Origin: Actinomycetes bacterium
GTDB lineage: Bacteria > Actinomycetota > Thermoleophilia > Solirubrobacterales > 70-9
Length of the DNA stretch: 21,822 bases
Reading direction: 5' to 3'
Assembly (NCBI GenBank): GCA_023436605.1
Contig: JAEZIQ010000109.1
Location: 1 to 21,822, forward strand
The notes beneath the pieces are model-generated. The model worked only from the letters and a program-made list of their open reading frames with translations, was not told where the DNA came from and did no database searches. Positions 1 through 6,758 of the stretch are shown here, piece by piece; the stretch's first letter is position 1; every line of letters begins with the position of its first letter. Both the position numbers and the translations under genes were made by a program.

Positions 1-1
1 G

Positions 2-94
2 GGCCGCGGCGCCTCCAACGCGAAGTTCAAGTCCGAGACCGGGTGGGCTCCTTCGATCCCCAGCTGGCGTCAAGGCTTCTTCAGAGCCATTTAG
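2..94 (+). CDS. 3' end of NAD-dependent epimerase/dehydratase (partial)
   Basis: Only the last 30 codons are in the window. The open frame from base 2 ends at a TAG at 92-94 and reads ...SNAKFKSETGWAPSIPSWRQGF..., which resembles the extreme C-terminus of extended short-chain dehydrogenase/NAD-dependent epimerase proteins (usual pattern NxKxKxELGWxPxxPSWREGF). That tail packs against the sugar- or substrate-binding lobe. The Rossmann fold and catalytic YxxxK lie upstream, outside the window, so substrate cannot be judged. The gene is convergent with ruvB, with a 69-base spacer between them. The call rests on a short tail pattern, so confidence is moderate. Confidence 0.6.
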   Translation, partial: GRGASNAKFKSETGWAPSIPSWRQGFFRAI

Positions 95-103
95 GATTTA
101 GAG

Positions 104-114
104 GGTGCAGCACC
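104..114. terminator. small dyad in the epimerase/ruvB convergent spacer
   Basis: GGTGC-A-GCACC is a perfect 5-bp dyad in the 69-base spacer between the convergent epimerase and ruvB genes. A second small hairpin, CGGC-TTC-GCCG at 153-163, abuts the ruvB stop codon. Neither is followed by a T-run, so a role as bidirectional terminators is only a positional inference. Nothing else stands out in 95-163. Confidence 0.3.
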
Positions 115-163
115 GGGGCCTGCCGACGCTGGTCTCGCAACAAGGGCTAGCGCGGCTTCGCCG

Positions 164-1249
164 TTAGAAGAGGGACTGGTGGCCGCTTGGGGTTGGTAGG
201 CCGAGGTGTTCGAAGGCGGCGGGTGTGAGGACCCGGCCGCGGGGAGTTCTTTTCAGCATTCCCAGTTGGAGCAGGTACGGCTCGAGGACGTCTTCGATCG
301 TGTCCTGCTCCTCGCCGATCGCAACGGCGATCGTCGATAGCCCGACCGGACCGCCGCCGAAACGGTTGGCGATCAACTCCAGCAGGGCGCGGTCGGAGCG
401 GTCGAGCCCGGCCCTGTCGACCTCGAGCATCTCCAGGGCGGCGTCGGCCATCTCGGCATCAACTGTCCCCGTGCCCTTGACTTCGGCGAAGTCGCGGACC
501 CGTTTGAGCAGGCGGTTGGCGACCCGGGGGGTGCCACGCGAGCGTTCGGCGATCGCCAGTGCACCGCCGGCGTCGATCTCGACCCCGAGGATTCCCGCCG
601 ACCGAACCACGATCTTCGAGAGATCGGGAGCCGAGTAGTACTCGAGACGGTGGGAAACACCGAAGCGATCCCTGAGCGGCGTGGTGAGCAGTCCGCTCCG
701 AGTCGTCGCTCCAATCAGCGTGAATGGGGGTAGTGGCAGGGTCACGGTCTGCGCCCCGGCCCCCTGCCCGAGGACGACTGGAAGTTCCCCATCCTCCATC
801 GCGGGATAGAGCGTTTCCTCTACCGCCCGGCCCAGGCGGTGGATCTCGTCGATGAAAAAGACACTGCCCGGCTCGAGTGAAGTGAGAAAAGCGGCGACAT
901 CGCCCTTTCGTTCCAGGGCGGGACCTGCCGTCTGGACAAGGGGCACTCCCATCTCGGCGGCAACGATGTTGGCGAGCGAGGTCTTGCCGAGACCGGGCGG
1001 CCCGGCCAGCAGCACGTGGTCCAGCGGCTCACCACGGCGGCGGGCAGCCTCGATGAAAACCGCGAGCTGGTCGGTCACCTGCTTCTGGTTTACGAAATCG
1101 TCGAGACCCTTCGGCCTCAGCGACTGGTCGAGTTCGCGGTCGGGTTGATCGGCCCGTGCGTCATGGACCCGGGGTTCTGCCCCCTCGGGCAGGTCGGCCT
1201 CGACCCCGAGGTCGATTCGTTTGCCACCGAAGTCAGGCAGGTCGCTCAT
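164..1249 (-). CDS. ruvB: Holliday junction branch migration ATPase RuvB
   Basis: RuvB is the hexameric AAA+ motor that, with RuvA, drives branch migration of Holliday junctions in the cytoplasm. The 361-residue product shows Walker A GPPGLGKT at about 83-90, Walker B FIDEIH at 132-137, sensor-1 GATTR at 180-184, the arginine-finger region LRDRFG at 192-197, and a C-terminal winged helix ending RTPRGRVLTPAAFEHLGL. The first ~40 residues are an acidic extension not needed for the core, which starts at SLRPKGLDDF; the usual 'GQ' after this segment is NQ here. ATG start; the next gene upstream, ruvA, ends 41 bases before it. Last gene of the yebC-ruvCAB set. The shortened starts I considered lack a clear ribosome binding site, so the exact N-terminus is uncertain; the identity is not. 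Confidence 0.98.
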   Translation of the reverse strand: MSDLPDFGGKRIDLGVEADLPEGAEPRVHDARADQPDRELDQSLRPKGLDDFVNQKQVTDQLAVFIEAARRRGEPLDHVLLAGPPGLGKTSLANIVAAEMGVPLVQTAGPALERKGDVAAFLTSLEPGSVFFIDEIHRLGRAVEETLYPAMEDGELPVVLGQGAGAQTVTLPLPPFTLIGATTRSGLLTTPLRDRFGVSHRLEYYSAPDLSKIVVRSAGILGVEIDAGGALAIAERSRGTPRVANRLLKRVRDFAEVKGTGTVDAEMADAALEMLEVDRAGLDRSDRALLELIANRFGGGPVGLSTIAVAIGEEQDTIEDVLEPYLLQLGMLKRTPRGRVLTPAAFEHLGLPTPSGHQSLF

Positions 1250-1290
1250 GACCGGATCTCAATGCGGGTTCGTTCACCACACACAGGGTC

Positions 1291-1890
1291 TCACTCTCCC
1301 CGGCCAGAAGCGGCTGCGCGCTTCAGGGCAGCACCGATCAGCTCCTGCGGATCGTCACCGTCGCCTACGCCGTCGAGGAGCTGTTCGGCTTCCAGGGGGG
1401 CGTAGCCGAGATTGATCAGACCGTCGCGAGCCAGCGAACGGGCATCGGAGGAGGCCGGGGCGATCGTCTCCCCCGCTTCCTCGGCAACCGAAGTCACCTT
1501 GTCCTTGAGCTCAAGGATGATCCGCTCGGCGGTTCGCTTGCCGATGCCGGGAACCGCCTGGAAGCGCTTCGCGTCACCGGCGATGATCGCCCTGGTCAGT
1601 TCGCGGTGCGGACCACCGGAAAGCGCCGCGATCGCGACCTTCGGGCCGATGCCACTGACCCCGATCAGCATGTTGAAAAGGTCGCGCTCCTCCTCGGAGG
1701 AAAAGCCGTAGAGCAGCAGACTGTCGTCTCGACTGATCGTCTCGGCATGAAGAAATATCTCCTGGCCGGCGGCCGGGACCGAACGAAGAGTCTCCGAACT
1801 CACGGTCAGCCGGTAGCCCACTCCGGCGGCCTCGATGACCACGTGATCGGAACGCCGGACCAGGACTTCGCCGCGGACGGTGGCGATCAA
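1291..1890 (-). CDS. ruvA: Holliday junction DNA helicase subunit RuvA
   Basis: RuvA binds the four-way junction as a tetramer and loads RuvB. The 199-residue product is normal family length. It has an N-terminal OB fold (about 1-62, starting MIATVRGEVL), two helix-hairpin-helix motifs (LIGVSGIGPKVA near 75-86 and AVPGIGKRTAERIILELKDK near 111-131), an acidic Ala/Ser linker, and the C-terminal three-helix domain that contacts RuvB (about 150-199). The start is TTG at 1890-1888, overlapping the ruvC TGA as TTGA, a 4-base overlap that implies translational coupling to ruvC. Downstream ruvB follows after 41 bases. Confidence 0.97.
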   Translation of the reverse strand: MIATVRGEVLVRRSDHVVIEAAGVGYRLTVSSETLRSVPAAGQEIFLHAETISRDDSLLLYGFSSEEERDLFNMLIGVSGIGPKVAIAALSGGPHRELTRAIIAGDAKRFQAVPGIGKRTAERIILELKDKVTSVAEEAGETIAPASSDARSLARDGLINLGYAPLEAEQLLDGVGDGDDPQELIGAALKRAAASGRGE

Positions 1891-2420
1891 CTTGCCACCC
1901 GCATGGCCGCAGTGGACCCGGCCAGTGCGGCCTCGGTCGCGTCCCTGTGGCCCGCGGTCCCACCGTGGCAGATCGCCACGGCCAAAGCATCTGCCGCGTG
2001 GTCCGGCTGCGGCACTTCATTCAGGTTGAGCAGAGTCGCGACCATCTTCTGCACCTGCCGCTTGGCGGCGTTGCCGGAACCGCAGACCGCGGTCTTGATC
2101 GCCTGGGGCGTGTAGGTGTAACAGGGCACCTGGGACTGGGCAGCGGCAAGCATCGACACTCCGGAAGCCTGACCGACCTTCATCGCCGATCCCACGTTCT
2201 TGCCGAAATACAGGTCTTCGATCGCCAGAGCGACCGGCTGATGCCACTCGATCAGACGCGAAAGGGCCGAGTGGATCTCGCTCAGTCGCCGCTCAAGGGG
2301 GTCACTCGAGCTCGTCTCGATCACTCCTCCGTCGAGGGCCGCCATGTGACCGCCCTCGATCCTGACCACGCCAAACCCGAGATTGGCCGTCCCGGGATCA
2401 ATGCCCATCACCACTCTCAT
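1887..2420 (-). CDS. ruvC: Crossover junction endodeoxyribonuclease RuvC
   Basis: RuvC is the RNase H-fold dimeric nuclease that cuts Holliday junctions symmetrically with Mg2+. The 177-residue product keeps the catalytic acids: D8 in GIDPG, E68 in AIEDLYFG, and the C-terminal pair in PDHAADALA, which is H141/D144. The first of that pair is histidine rather than the aspartate of E. coli, as in Thermus thermophilus RuvC. The tail past residue 155 is low-complexity. ATG start at 2420. Upstream lies a 124-base spacer that holds an inverted copy of the two-hairpin repeat; downstream it overlaps ruvA by 4 bases. Confidence 0.97.
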   Translation of the reverse strand: MRVVMGIDPGTANLGFGVVRIEGGHMAALDGGVIETSSSDPLERRLSEIHSALSRLIEWHQPVALAIEDLYFGKNVGSAMKVGQASGVSMLAAAQSQVPCYTYTPQAIKTAVCGSGNAAKRQVQKMVATLLNLNEVPQPDHAADALAVAICHGGTAGHRDATEAALAGSTAAMRVAS

Positions 2421-2460
2421 ACATCCCTATTCAACGCCCCCCATCGGACGCCTCTTTTGG

Positions 2461-2547
2461 GGCAGAGCCCCTCCCAACCATTCCTTGCTTCCAATGGGAG
2501 GGGCGGGTTGATCAAGGAGGCGGGGCGAAGCTCGCCGACTGAAGTTA
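2461..2547 (-). repeat. Two-hairpin intergenic repeat, copy A
   Basis: Read on the minus strand this begins at the yebC stop codon (TAACTTCAGTCGG) and carries hairpin 1 (2519-2536, GGCGAGC-TTC-GCC-type stem), a linker CAACCCG, and hairpin 2 (9-bp stem, CCCCTCCCA at 2468-2476 against TGGGAGGGG at 2495-2503). It matches copy C (3842-3924) almost base for base over the first ~60 positions and is inverted relative to copies B and C. It sits between yebC and ruvC, so it may act as a partial terminator or processing site inside the operon; function is not shown. Confidence 0.85.
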
Positions 2548-3294
2548 AGTGGCCAGTTTTTCGAGGATTTCCTCGGGAATGTCGAAATTGGCGTGGACGT
2601 CGTTGACATCGTCCTGATCCTCGATCGCATCGAGGAGCTTGATCAGGGTTCCCGCTTCGGACTCCCCGATCTCGACCGTGTTCTTCGGGATGACTTCCAG
2701 TCCGGCGGATTCGATCTCGATGCCGTCGGCTTCGATCGCCTGCTTGACCGCGGTCAAATCGGTCGGTTCGGCCAGCACGCGGAGCTTGCCGTCTTCTTCG
2801 ACCACGTCGCTTGCACCCGCGTCGATGGCGCCCATCAGGTCGTCTTCGCTGTGTGACTCGCCGTCGACCACGACCACACCGAAAGTCTCGAACATCCAGG
2901 CGACCGAGCCGGGCTCACCGAGGCTGCCGCCGTGTTTGGTGAAGGCGTGGCGCACTTCGGCGCTGGTCCGGTTGCGGTTGTCGGTCAGAGCGTCCACGAG
3001 GATCGCCGCGCCGCCCGGGCCGTAGCCTTCGAACTGGATCCTTTCGACGACAACGGCGTCGTCGCCTTCGCCGGTGCCGCGGTCGATCGCCTTCTCGATG
3101 TTGGCCTTGGGCATCGACTGTCCGCGGGCCTTCTGGATCGCGGTCGCCAGGGCCGGATTTCCGTCGGGATCACCGCCACCTTCACGGGCAGCGATCGTGA
3201 TCGCCCTGGCGAGCTTGGTGAACAGCTGCCCACGCTTCGCGTCAGCTGCGCCTTTCTTGTGTTTTATCGATGACCATTTCGAGTGACCGGACAT
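2545..3294 (-). CDS. yebC: YebC/PmpR family protein
   Basis: This family was long annotated as transcriptional regulators; members have more recently been linked to translation of proline-rich stretches (the mitochondrial relative is TACO1). The 249-residue product is normal length and starts with the signature MSGHSKWSSIKHKKGAADAKRGQLFTK-type segment, followed by NPALATAIQKAR, the MPKANIEKAIDRG motif and the EGYGPGG/TDNRNRT block. Linkage to ruvCAB is the common bacterial arrangement. The minus-strand start is ATG at 3294, preceded by TAGAAT and six bases, a leaderless-promoter-like arrangement. The last codon and TAA stop lie inside repeat copy A. The divergent membrane-protein gene begins only 28 bases away. 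Confidence 0.97.
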   Translation of the reverse strand: MSGHSKWSSIKHKKGAADAKRGQLFTKLARAITIAAREGGGDPDGNPALATAIQKARGQSMPKANIEKAIDRGTGEGDDAVVVERIQFEGYGPGGAAILVDALTDNRNRTSAEVRHAFTKHGGSLGEPGSVAWMFETFGVVVVDGESHSEDDLMGAIDAGASDVVEEDGKLRVLAEPTDLTAVKQAIEADGIEIESAGLEVIPKNTVEIGESEAGTLIKLLDAIEDQDDVNDVHANFDIPEEILEKLAT

Positions 3295-3300
3295 GTTGTG

Positions 3301-3306
3301 ATTCTA
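3301..3306 (-). promoter_or_regulatory. Candidate -10 box, leaderless start of yebC
   Basis: On the minus strand TAGAAT is followed by exactly six bases and then the yebC ATG. TANNNT placed 6-7 bases before the start codon is the usual layout for leaderless actinobacterial mRNAs. No ribosome binding site is visible before yebC, which fits. No convincing -35 is seen. Confidence 0.4.
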
Positions 3307-3322
3307 TGAACTGGAGCGATCG

Positions 3323-3754
3323 ATGATTCCCGAGGGCAAACACCGGGCCAGCAGGACCTTCGCCGCGGGCGCCGTGGCAGGGGTGATGCTGCTCGCAGCT
3401 CTCTCGCTCTGGTCGGTGATTCCGCTGGTCTGGCTGTGGGTCGGTTCCCAGTTCGCGGACAGTCAGTTCCCCAGTCTCGGCCCCTACCTGATCGTCCTCT
3501 TTGGGGCGATCGCCTCGATCCTTCTGGTCGCCTGGGTTCTCGGTCGCCTGAATGAGCTTTACATACGACTGACCGGCTCCCGCGACGTCGGGCCGATCCG
3601 CATGGGCTGGATGAAAAGCCTTCGGGACAGCGAAAAGTCGGGCGACCCACCGTCGCTGATCGAGGTGGTGATCATCGGCTCGGTCGTGATCGCGTTCATC
3701 GCCTTCATCGCCTGGTTCTTCCTGGCCGCGGGCTCCCCCCTCCCCAATTCCTAA
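3323..3754 (+). CDS. Small membrane protein of unknown function, three helices
   Basis: I do not recognise this 143-residue protein. It has a basic N-terminus (MIPEGKHRASR), predicted membrane helices at about 14-40, 52-76 and 113-136, a basic/polar loop at 80-112 (LNELYIRLTGSRDVGPIRMG) and a short tail, so an inner-membrane location is likely. ATG at 3323 is preceded by GGAG with a 6-base spacer, a good ribosome binding site. It is divergent from yebC across 28 bases and convergent with pdxT. Its TAA stop is the first triplet of repeat copy B. The helices and start signal support a real gene; no function can be given. Confidence 0.8.
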   Translation: MIPEGKHRASRTFAAGAVAGVMLLAALSLWSVIPLVWLWVGSQFADSQFPSLGPYLIVLFGAIASILLVAWVLGRLNELYIRLTGSRDVGPIRMGWMKSLRDSEKSGDPPSLIEVVIIGSVVIAFIAFIAWFFLAAGSPLPNS

Positions 3755-3835
3755 CTTCAGTCGCACCGGCCTTCGCCAGTGCTCCCAGCTCAACCCGCCC
3801 CACCCACTGAAGAAAATAATGGTTGGGTGCGGCTC
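3752..3835 (+). repeat. Two-hairpin intergenic repeat, copy B
   Basis: It starts at the TAA stop of the 143-residue membrane protein (TAACTTCAGTCG). Hairpin 1 is GCAC-GGC/GCC-GTGC at 3763-3782 with a CTTC loop and one C/A mismatch. Hairpin 2 pairs CCCCACCCA (3798-3806) with TGGGTGCGG (3824-3832). The stem bases differ from copies A and C on both sides of the helix, so pairing is kept while sequence changes. Copy C begins exactly 90 bases later. Confidence 0.8.
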
Positions 3836-3841
3836 GTTACT

Positions 3842-3924
3842 TAACTGCAGTCGGCGAGCTTCGCTCCGCCTCCCAGTTCAACCCGCCCCTCCCATTCGAA
3901 GCAATTGACGGTAGGGAGGGGCTC
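3842..3924 (+). repeat. Two-hairpin intergenic repeat, copy C
   Basis: Tandem with copy B at a 90-base period. It starts TAACTGCAGTCGG, has hairpin 1 at 3853-3870 (GGC-GAGC-TTC-GCTC-C-GCC, one bulge), the linker TTCAACCCG, and hairpin 2 pairing CCCCTCCC (3886-3893) with GGGAGGGG (3914-3921). It lies between the convergent membrane-protein and pdxT genes, where a bidirectional terminator would be expected. Confidence 0.85.
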
Positions 3925-3927
3925 TAT

Positions 3928-3952
3928 CTGAGCAGTCTCAGAAGGATCTTCT
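3928..3952. terminator. Paired small hairpins 3' of pdxT
   Basis: CTGAG-CAGT-CTCAG (3928-3941) is followed, with slight overlap, by AGAAG-GAT-CTTCT (3940-3952). They lie 9 bases beyond the pdxT stop and just past repeat copy C. No T-run follows on either strand, so terminator function is a positional guess. Confidence 0.3.
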
Positions 3953-3960
3953 GCTACCGA

Positions 3961-4563
3961 TCAAGAACTACAAACATGAGCAAACCAGCTGTGGATGCGG
4001 TTGTCCGGGGTTAGTTCCGGGTGGAACGAGATTGCGGTGACGTTGTTCTGGCTTACGGCGACCGGGTGGTCGCGAACCTCGGCCAGGACCTTCACCTCAT
4101 TGCCGGTCGATTCGACCCAGGGGGCGCGGATGAAGACGGCCCGGATCGTCCCGTCGATGATTCCGTCCACCTCGATGTCGTCCTCGAAGCTGGCCAGCTG
4201 GCGGCCGAAAGCGTTGCGTTTGGTCGTGATGTCGATCAGGCCGAGGTGCTCGCGGCCGGCGACGATCATCCCGGCGCAGGTGCCGAGGATCGGGCGGCCG
4301 GCCTCGTGATGGGCCCGGATCGCCGGGGCCAGCCCGGCGTTCTCGATGCCCATGACGATTGTCGTGCTCTCGCCACCTGGGAGGATCAGCCCATCGAGAC
4401 CATCGAGCTGATCGGGCAGCCGTACTTCGACCGGTTCGGCACCGACCTGTTCGAGGTGTTCGAGGTGCCGCTGAAAGCCGCCCTGAACCGCCAGGACGCC
4501 GATCCGCGGCTTTGCCTCTGAAACGTCCGTTTCGCTACCAGCCGCGGCTGGCAAGGCGGCCAT
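3961..4563 (-). CDS. pdxT: PLP synthase glutaminase subunit PdxT
   Basis: PdxT hydrolyses glutamine and channels ammonia to PdxS for de novo pyridoxal 5'-phosphate synthesis. With the ATG at 4563 the product is 200 residues, normal for the family. It has the core IGVLAVQGGFQRHLEHL, the PGGEST oxyanion segment (near 62-67), nucleophile C96 in GTCAGM, RNAFGRQ, FIRAP, and the H181/E183 pair in FHPEL, so the class I amidotransferase triad is complete. The gene overlaps the end of pdxS by 29 bases with this start. A TTG at 4554 has a GGTGAGG sequence 9 bases upstream and may be the true start (197 residues); the ATG has that sequence directly abutting it. The open frame runs further upstream to 4680, but that part lies within pdxS and does not resemble PdxT. 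Confidence 0.95.
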   Translation of the reverse strand: MAALPAAAGSETDVSEAKPRIGVLAVQGGFQRHLEHLEQVGAEPVEVRLPDQLDGLDGLILPGGESTTIVMGIENAGLAPAIRAHHEAGRPILGTCAGMIVAGREHLGLIDITTKRNAFGRQLASFEDDIEVDGIIDGTIRAVFIRAPWVESTGNEVKVLAEVRDHPVAVSQNNVTAISFHPELTPDNRIHSWFAHVCSS

Positions 4564-5419
4564 CCTCACCGAGGGCGGCCATCTCGATGCCGGGCATGGC
4601 ATCACCGAGCTGCTCCGAAGCAGCTGCGATCCGCTCGGCGTCGTTGAAGTGAGTGGTCGCTTCGACGATCGCCTTGGCACGCCGTTCGGGGTCGTCCGAC
4701 TTGAAGATGCCCGAGCCGACGAAGTTGCCTTCGGCGCCCAACTGCATCATCAGGGCGGCGTCGGCCGGGGTGGCGATCCCGCCGGCGCAGAAGACGGGGA
4801 CGGGCAGCCAGCCGGTCGTCGCGACTTCGCGCACCAGTTCCAGCGGTGCCTGAAGTTCCTTGGCGGCGGTCGGCAGTTCGGTCGAGCTGAGTGTGGTCAG
4901 CCGCTTGATGCCGCCGACGATCTCGCGCATGTGGCGGACCGCTTCAACGACGTTGCCGGTACCAGCTTCTCCCTTTGAGCGGATCATCGCCGCACCCTCG
5001 CCGATCCGGCGCAGGGCTTCGCCGAGATTGGTCGCGCCACAGACGAAGGGCGCGTCGAACGCGAACTTGTCGACATGGTTCGTCTCGTCGGCCGGGGTCA
5101 GGACCTCGGACTCGTCGATGAAGTCGATCGAAAGCGACTGCAGGACCTGGGCTTCGACGAAATGGCCGATCCGGACCTTGGCCATGACCGGGATCGAAAC
5201 CGAATCCTGGATCTCCTTGATCATCTTCGGATTCGACATACGGGCCACGCCGCCGTCCTTGCGGATGTCGGCCGGGACCCGTTCGAGAGCCATGACCGCG
5301 CAGGCTCCCGCGTCCTCCGCGATCTTCGCCTGCTCGGCGTCGACCACGTCCATGATTACACCGCCCTTGAGCATCTCTGCCAGGCCCGTCTTTACTCGGA
5401 AAGTCGCTTCTTCAGCCAT
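4535..5419 (-). CDS. pdxS: PLP synthase subunit PdxS
   Basis: PdxS condenses ribose 5-phosphate, glyceraldehyde 3-phosphate and PdxT-derived ammonia to PLP, as a dodecamer. With the ATG at 5419 the protein is 294 residues and the two catalytic lysines fall at K81 (VMAKVRIGH) and K149 (IRSKGEAGTGNV), the numbering of Bacillus subtilis PdxS; this decides the start over a TTG three codons upstream. Other signatures are ALERVPADIR, GVARMSNP, DFIDESEVL and FVCGATNLGEALRRI. GGAGGGG directly precedes the ATG, and TATATT ends seven bases before it, so the message may be leaderless. pdxT overlaps its 3' end. An RpiR-type regulator gene lies 102 bases upstream in the same direction. Confidence 0.98.
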   Translation of the reverse strand: MAEEATFRVKTGLAEMLKGGVIMDVVDAEQAKIAEDAGACAVMALERVPADIRKDGGVARMSNPKMIKEIQDSVSIPVMAKVRIGHFVEAQVLQSLSIDFIDESEVLTPADETNHVDKFAFDAPFVCGATNLGEALRRIGEGAAMIRSKGEAGTGNVVEAVRHMREIVGGIKRLTTLSSTELPTAAKELQAPLELVREVATTGWLPVPVFCAGGIATPADAALMMQLGAEGNFVGSGIFKSDDPERRAKAIVEATTHFNDAERIAAASEQLGDAMPGIEMAALGEDGRLASRGW

Positions 5420-5426
5420 CCCCTCC

Positions 5427-5432
5427 AATATA
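5427..5432 (-). promoter_or_regulatory. Candidate -10 box, leaderless start of pdxS
   Basis: TATATT on the minus strand ends seven bases before the pdxS ATG. The seven bases are GGAGGGG, which are too close to the start to be an ordinary ribosome binding site. No -35 is evident in the 5433-5521 spacer, which otherwise holds only a weak GAGCG/CGCTC dyad. Confidence 0.4.
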
Positions 5433-5521
5433 GAGAGCGCGGGGCTTCGGACGCTCCGTCGCTTATTGTCGACAGCGGCGGATCCTTTTGACGAATTGTC
5501 ACGGCAGAGCGCCGCGCCGGG

Positions 5522-6382
5522 CTACTTCAGCTTGTAGGCACGGATGCGTTCGCTGTGCTTGTCCTCGGCCAGCGAATAGACGCCGTAGGCCAGCGCGTGA
5601 ACGAGTGCCATCAGCGCCGTGTTGGAACGCAGGAAAGAAGGGCTGTTGGACGAGAAGTAGAGGCTCATGTCGGCCTTCTTCACATCATCCGAAAGGGTTG
5701 CATCGGCGATCGCCAGGGTGCGGGCACCGCGATGGTCAGCCAGCTTCATTGCCCGGGCCAGCAGAGCGTGCGAGCGGCCGGACGAAAGGGTGATCAGCAG
5801 CGTGTCCTCATCGACCCGGCCGAGTCGCTGAAGCGAAGGACCGGCGGTCGAGGTGACGATCTCGGCCCGGATGTCGAGCAGACTGAGGGTGTGGCGGAGG
5901 TAACTGGCGAAAAAGGCCATCTGGTCGGTTCCGACGATGACCACCTGGCTGGCCCCGGAGAGCGCGGCGACGGCTTCGTCGATCTGGTTCTGGTCCAGCT
6001 TGCGAGCCGTTTCCTCAAGATTTGCGTGGTCGGTGCCCAGCGAAGCTTCGAACTCGGAGTGGTCGAAGGAGAAGAGCATGCGTCCCCCACCCTCTTCGCC
6101 GCCGACGGTAGCCCTGTACTCCTCGATCGCGGAAGCCTGAAGTTCGGGGTAGCCCTCAAATCCGAGGGCCTGGGAGAACCGCACGACCGTCGATGACGAT
6201 GTCCCGGCGCGACGGGCAAGTTCCTCCGCGGTAAGGAAGGCCGCTTCGTCGAGATGGTCGACGATGTACCGGGCGACATCCTTCTGGGAGCGGGAAAACT
6301 CGTCGATCCGATCCTGGATGTAAGTTGACAGGGTCTTGGTTTCGGCGGTCACTGTACTCACGCCGATCAGATTCGCCCCCAC
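5522..6382 (-). CDS. MurR/RpiR family transcriptional regulator
   Basis: RpiR-type regulators couple an N-terminal helix-turn-helix to a C-terminal SIS (sugar isomerase) domain that senses sugar phosphates. Here the HTH region is FLTAEELARRAGTSSSTVVRFSQALGFEGYPELQ and the SIS domain follows with VVIVGTDQMAFFASYLRHTL, LLITLSSGRSHALLARAMKLADHRGARTLAIAD and ALMALVHALAYGVYS. The start chosen is GTG at 6382 (286 residues), with AAGGGA 8 bases upstream; GTG at 6361 and 6352 are alternatives, and an open frame runs back to a TTG at 6445. It is same-strand with pdxST but separated by about 100 bases. Ligand is unknown; ribose 5-phosphate, the PdxS substrate, is an attractive guess given the neighbour. 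Confidence 0.9.
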   Translation of the reverse strand: MGANLIGVSTVTAETKTLSTYIQDRIDEFSRSQKDVARYIVDHLDEAAFLTAEELARRAGTSSSTVVRFSQALGFEGYPELQASAIEEYRATVGGEEGGGRMLFSFDHSEFEASLGTDHANLEETARKLDQNQIDEAVAALSGASQVVIVGTDQMAFFASYLRHTLSLLDIRAEIVTSTAGPSLQRLGRVDEDTLLITLSSGRSHALLARAMKLADHRGARTLAIADATLSDDVKKADMSLYFSSNSPSFLRSNTALMALVHALAYGVYSLAEDKHSERIRAYKLK

Positions 6383-6420
6383 CCCGCGTTTCCCTTCCAA
6401 ATTCGCCCTGAGCAGGGATT

Positions 6421-6756
6421 TTGAACAGATTCTCCGGACTTCCAAGCCGTAAGACCTCCCTCACCGGGACCACCGACGAGGGCGATGAGATCTGGATCAT
6501 CCGTTCGATTTCGCAGAAGTTCTACAACTGCCTGGGCTGCCGGGGGCCGATTGAAATCGGTGACGAGCACGTCGTCGTGCAGTACGTCGGCAAGTACGGC
6601 GGGACCGAACACTCACACTGGCACCAGCGCTGCGCCGAGGAGATCCTTTACTCGCAGGTCCGCGGCATGCGCCAGGTCTCGGCCAGGGAATCGAGCCGTG
6701 ATCGACTTGAAAGCCGGGGTCGCCGCCCCGCTGGGCGAAGGCGACGCCCCCGCTAG
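6421..6756 (+). CDS. Small zinc-finger-like protein
   Basis: A 111-residue product with C37-x2-C40 (NCLGC), then GDEHVVV, then H64-x-H66-x-H68-x2-C71 (EHSHWHQRC), a pattern that looks like a structural zinc site. Short actinobacterial proteins with YxCPGC...GxxHVVxW...RHWHxxCW resemble this; their function is unknown to me. The tail from about 85 is very Arg-rich (SRGRRPAGRRRRPR) and could bind nucleic acid. TTG at 6421 is the likely start because an in-frame TGA lies at 6409 and no ATG or GTG precedes the conserved part; AGGGA stands only 2 bases before it. It is divergent from the RpiR gene across 38 bases and its TAG is 2 bases from the stop of the convergent YcnI-like gene. Confidence 0.75.
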   Translation: MNRFSGLPSRKTSLTGTTDEGDEIWIIRSISQKFYNCLGCRGPIEIGDEHVVVQYVGKYGGTEHSHWHQRCAEEILYSQVRGMRQVSARESSRDRLESRGRRPAGRRRRPR

Positions 6757-6758
6757 AA

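Noticed and set aside
3752..3924. Tandem repeats as a CRISPR array
   Set aside because: Only two tandem units, no spacers of uniform size, no cas genes; each unit has its own two hairpins.
4564..4680. N-terminal extension of PdxT
   Set aside because: These 39 codons lie inside pdxS and do not resemble PdxT.
5420..5521. PLP- or other riboswitch upstream of pdxS
   Set aside because: The spacer is short, has only weak dyads, and a box at leaderless distance leaves no leader RNA.
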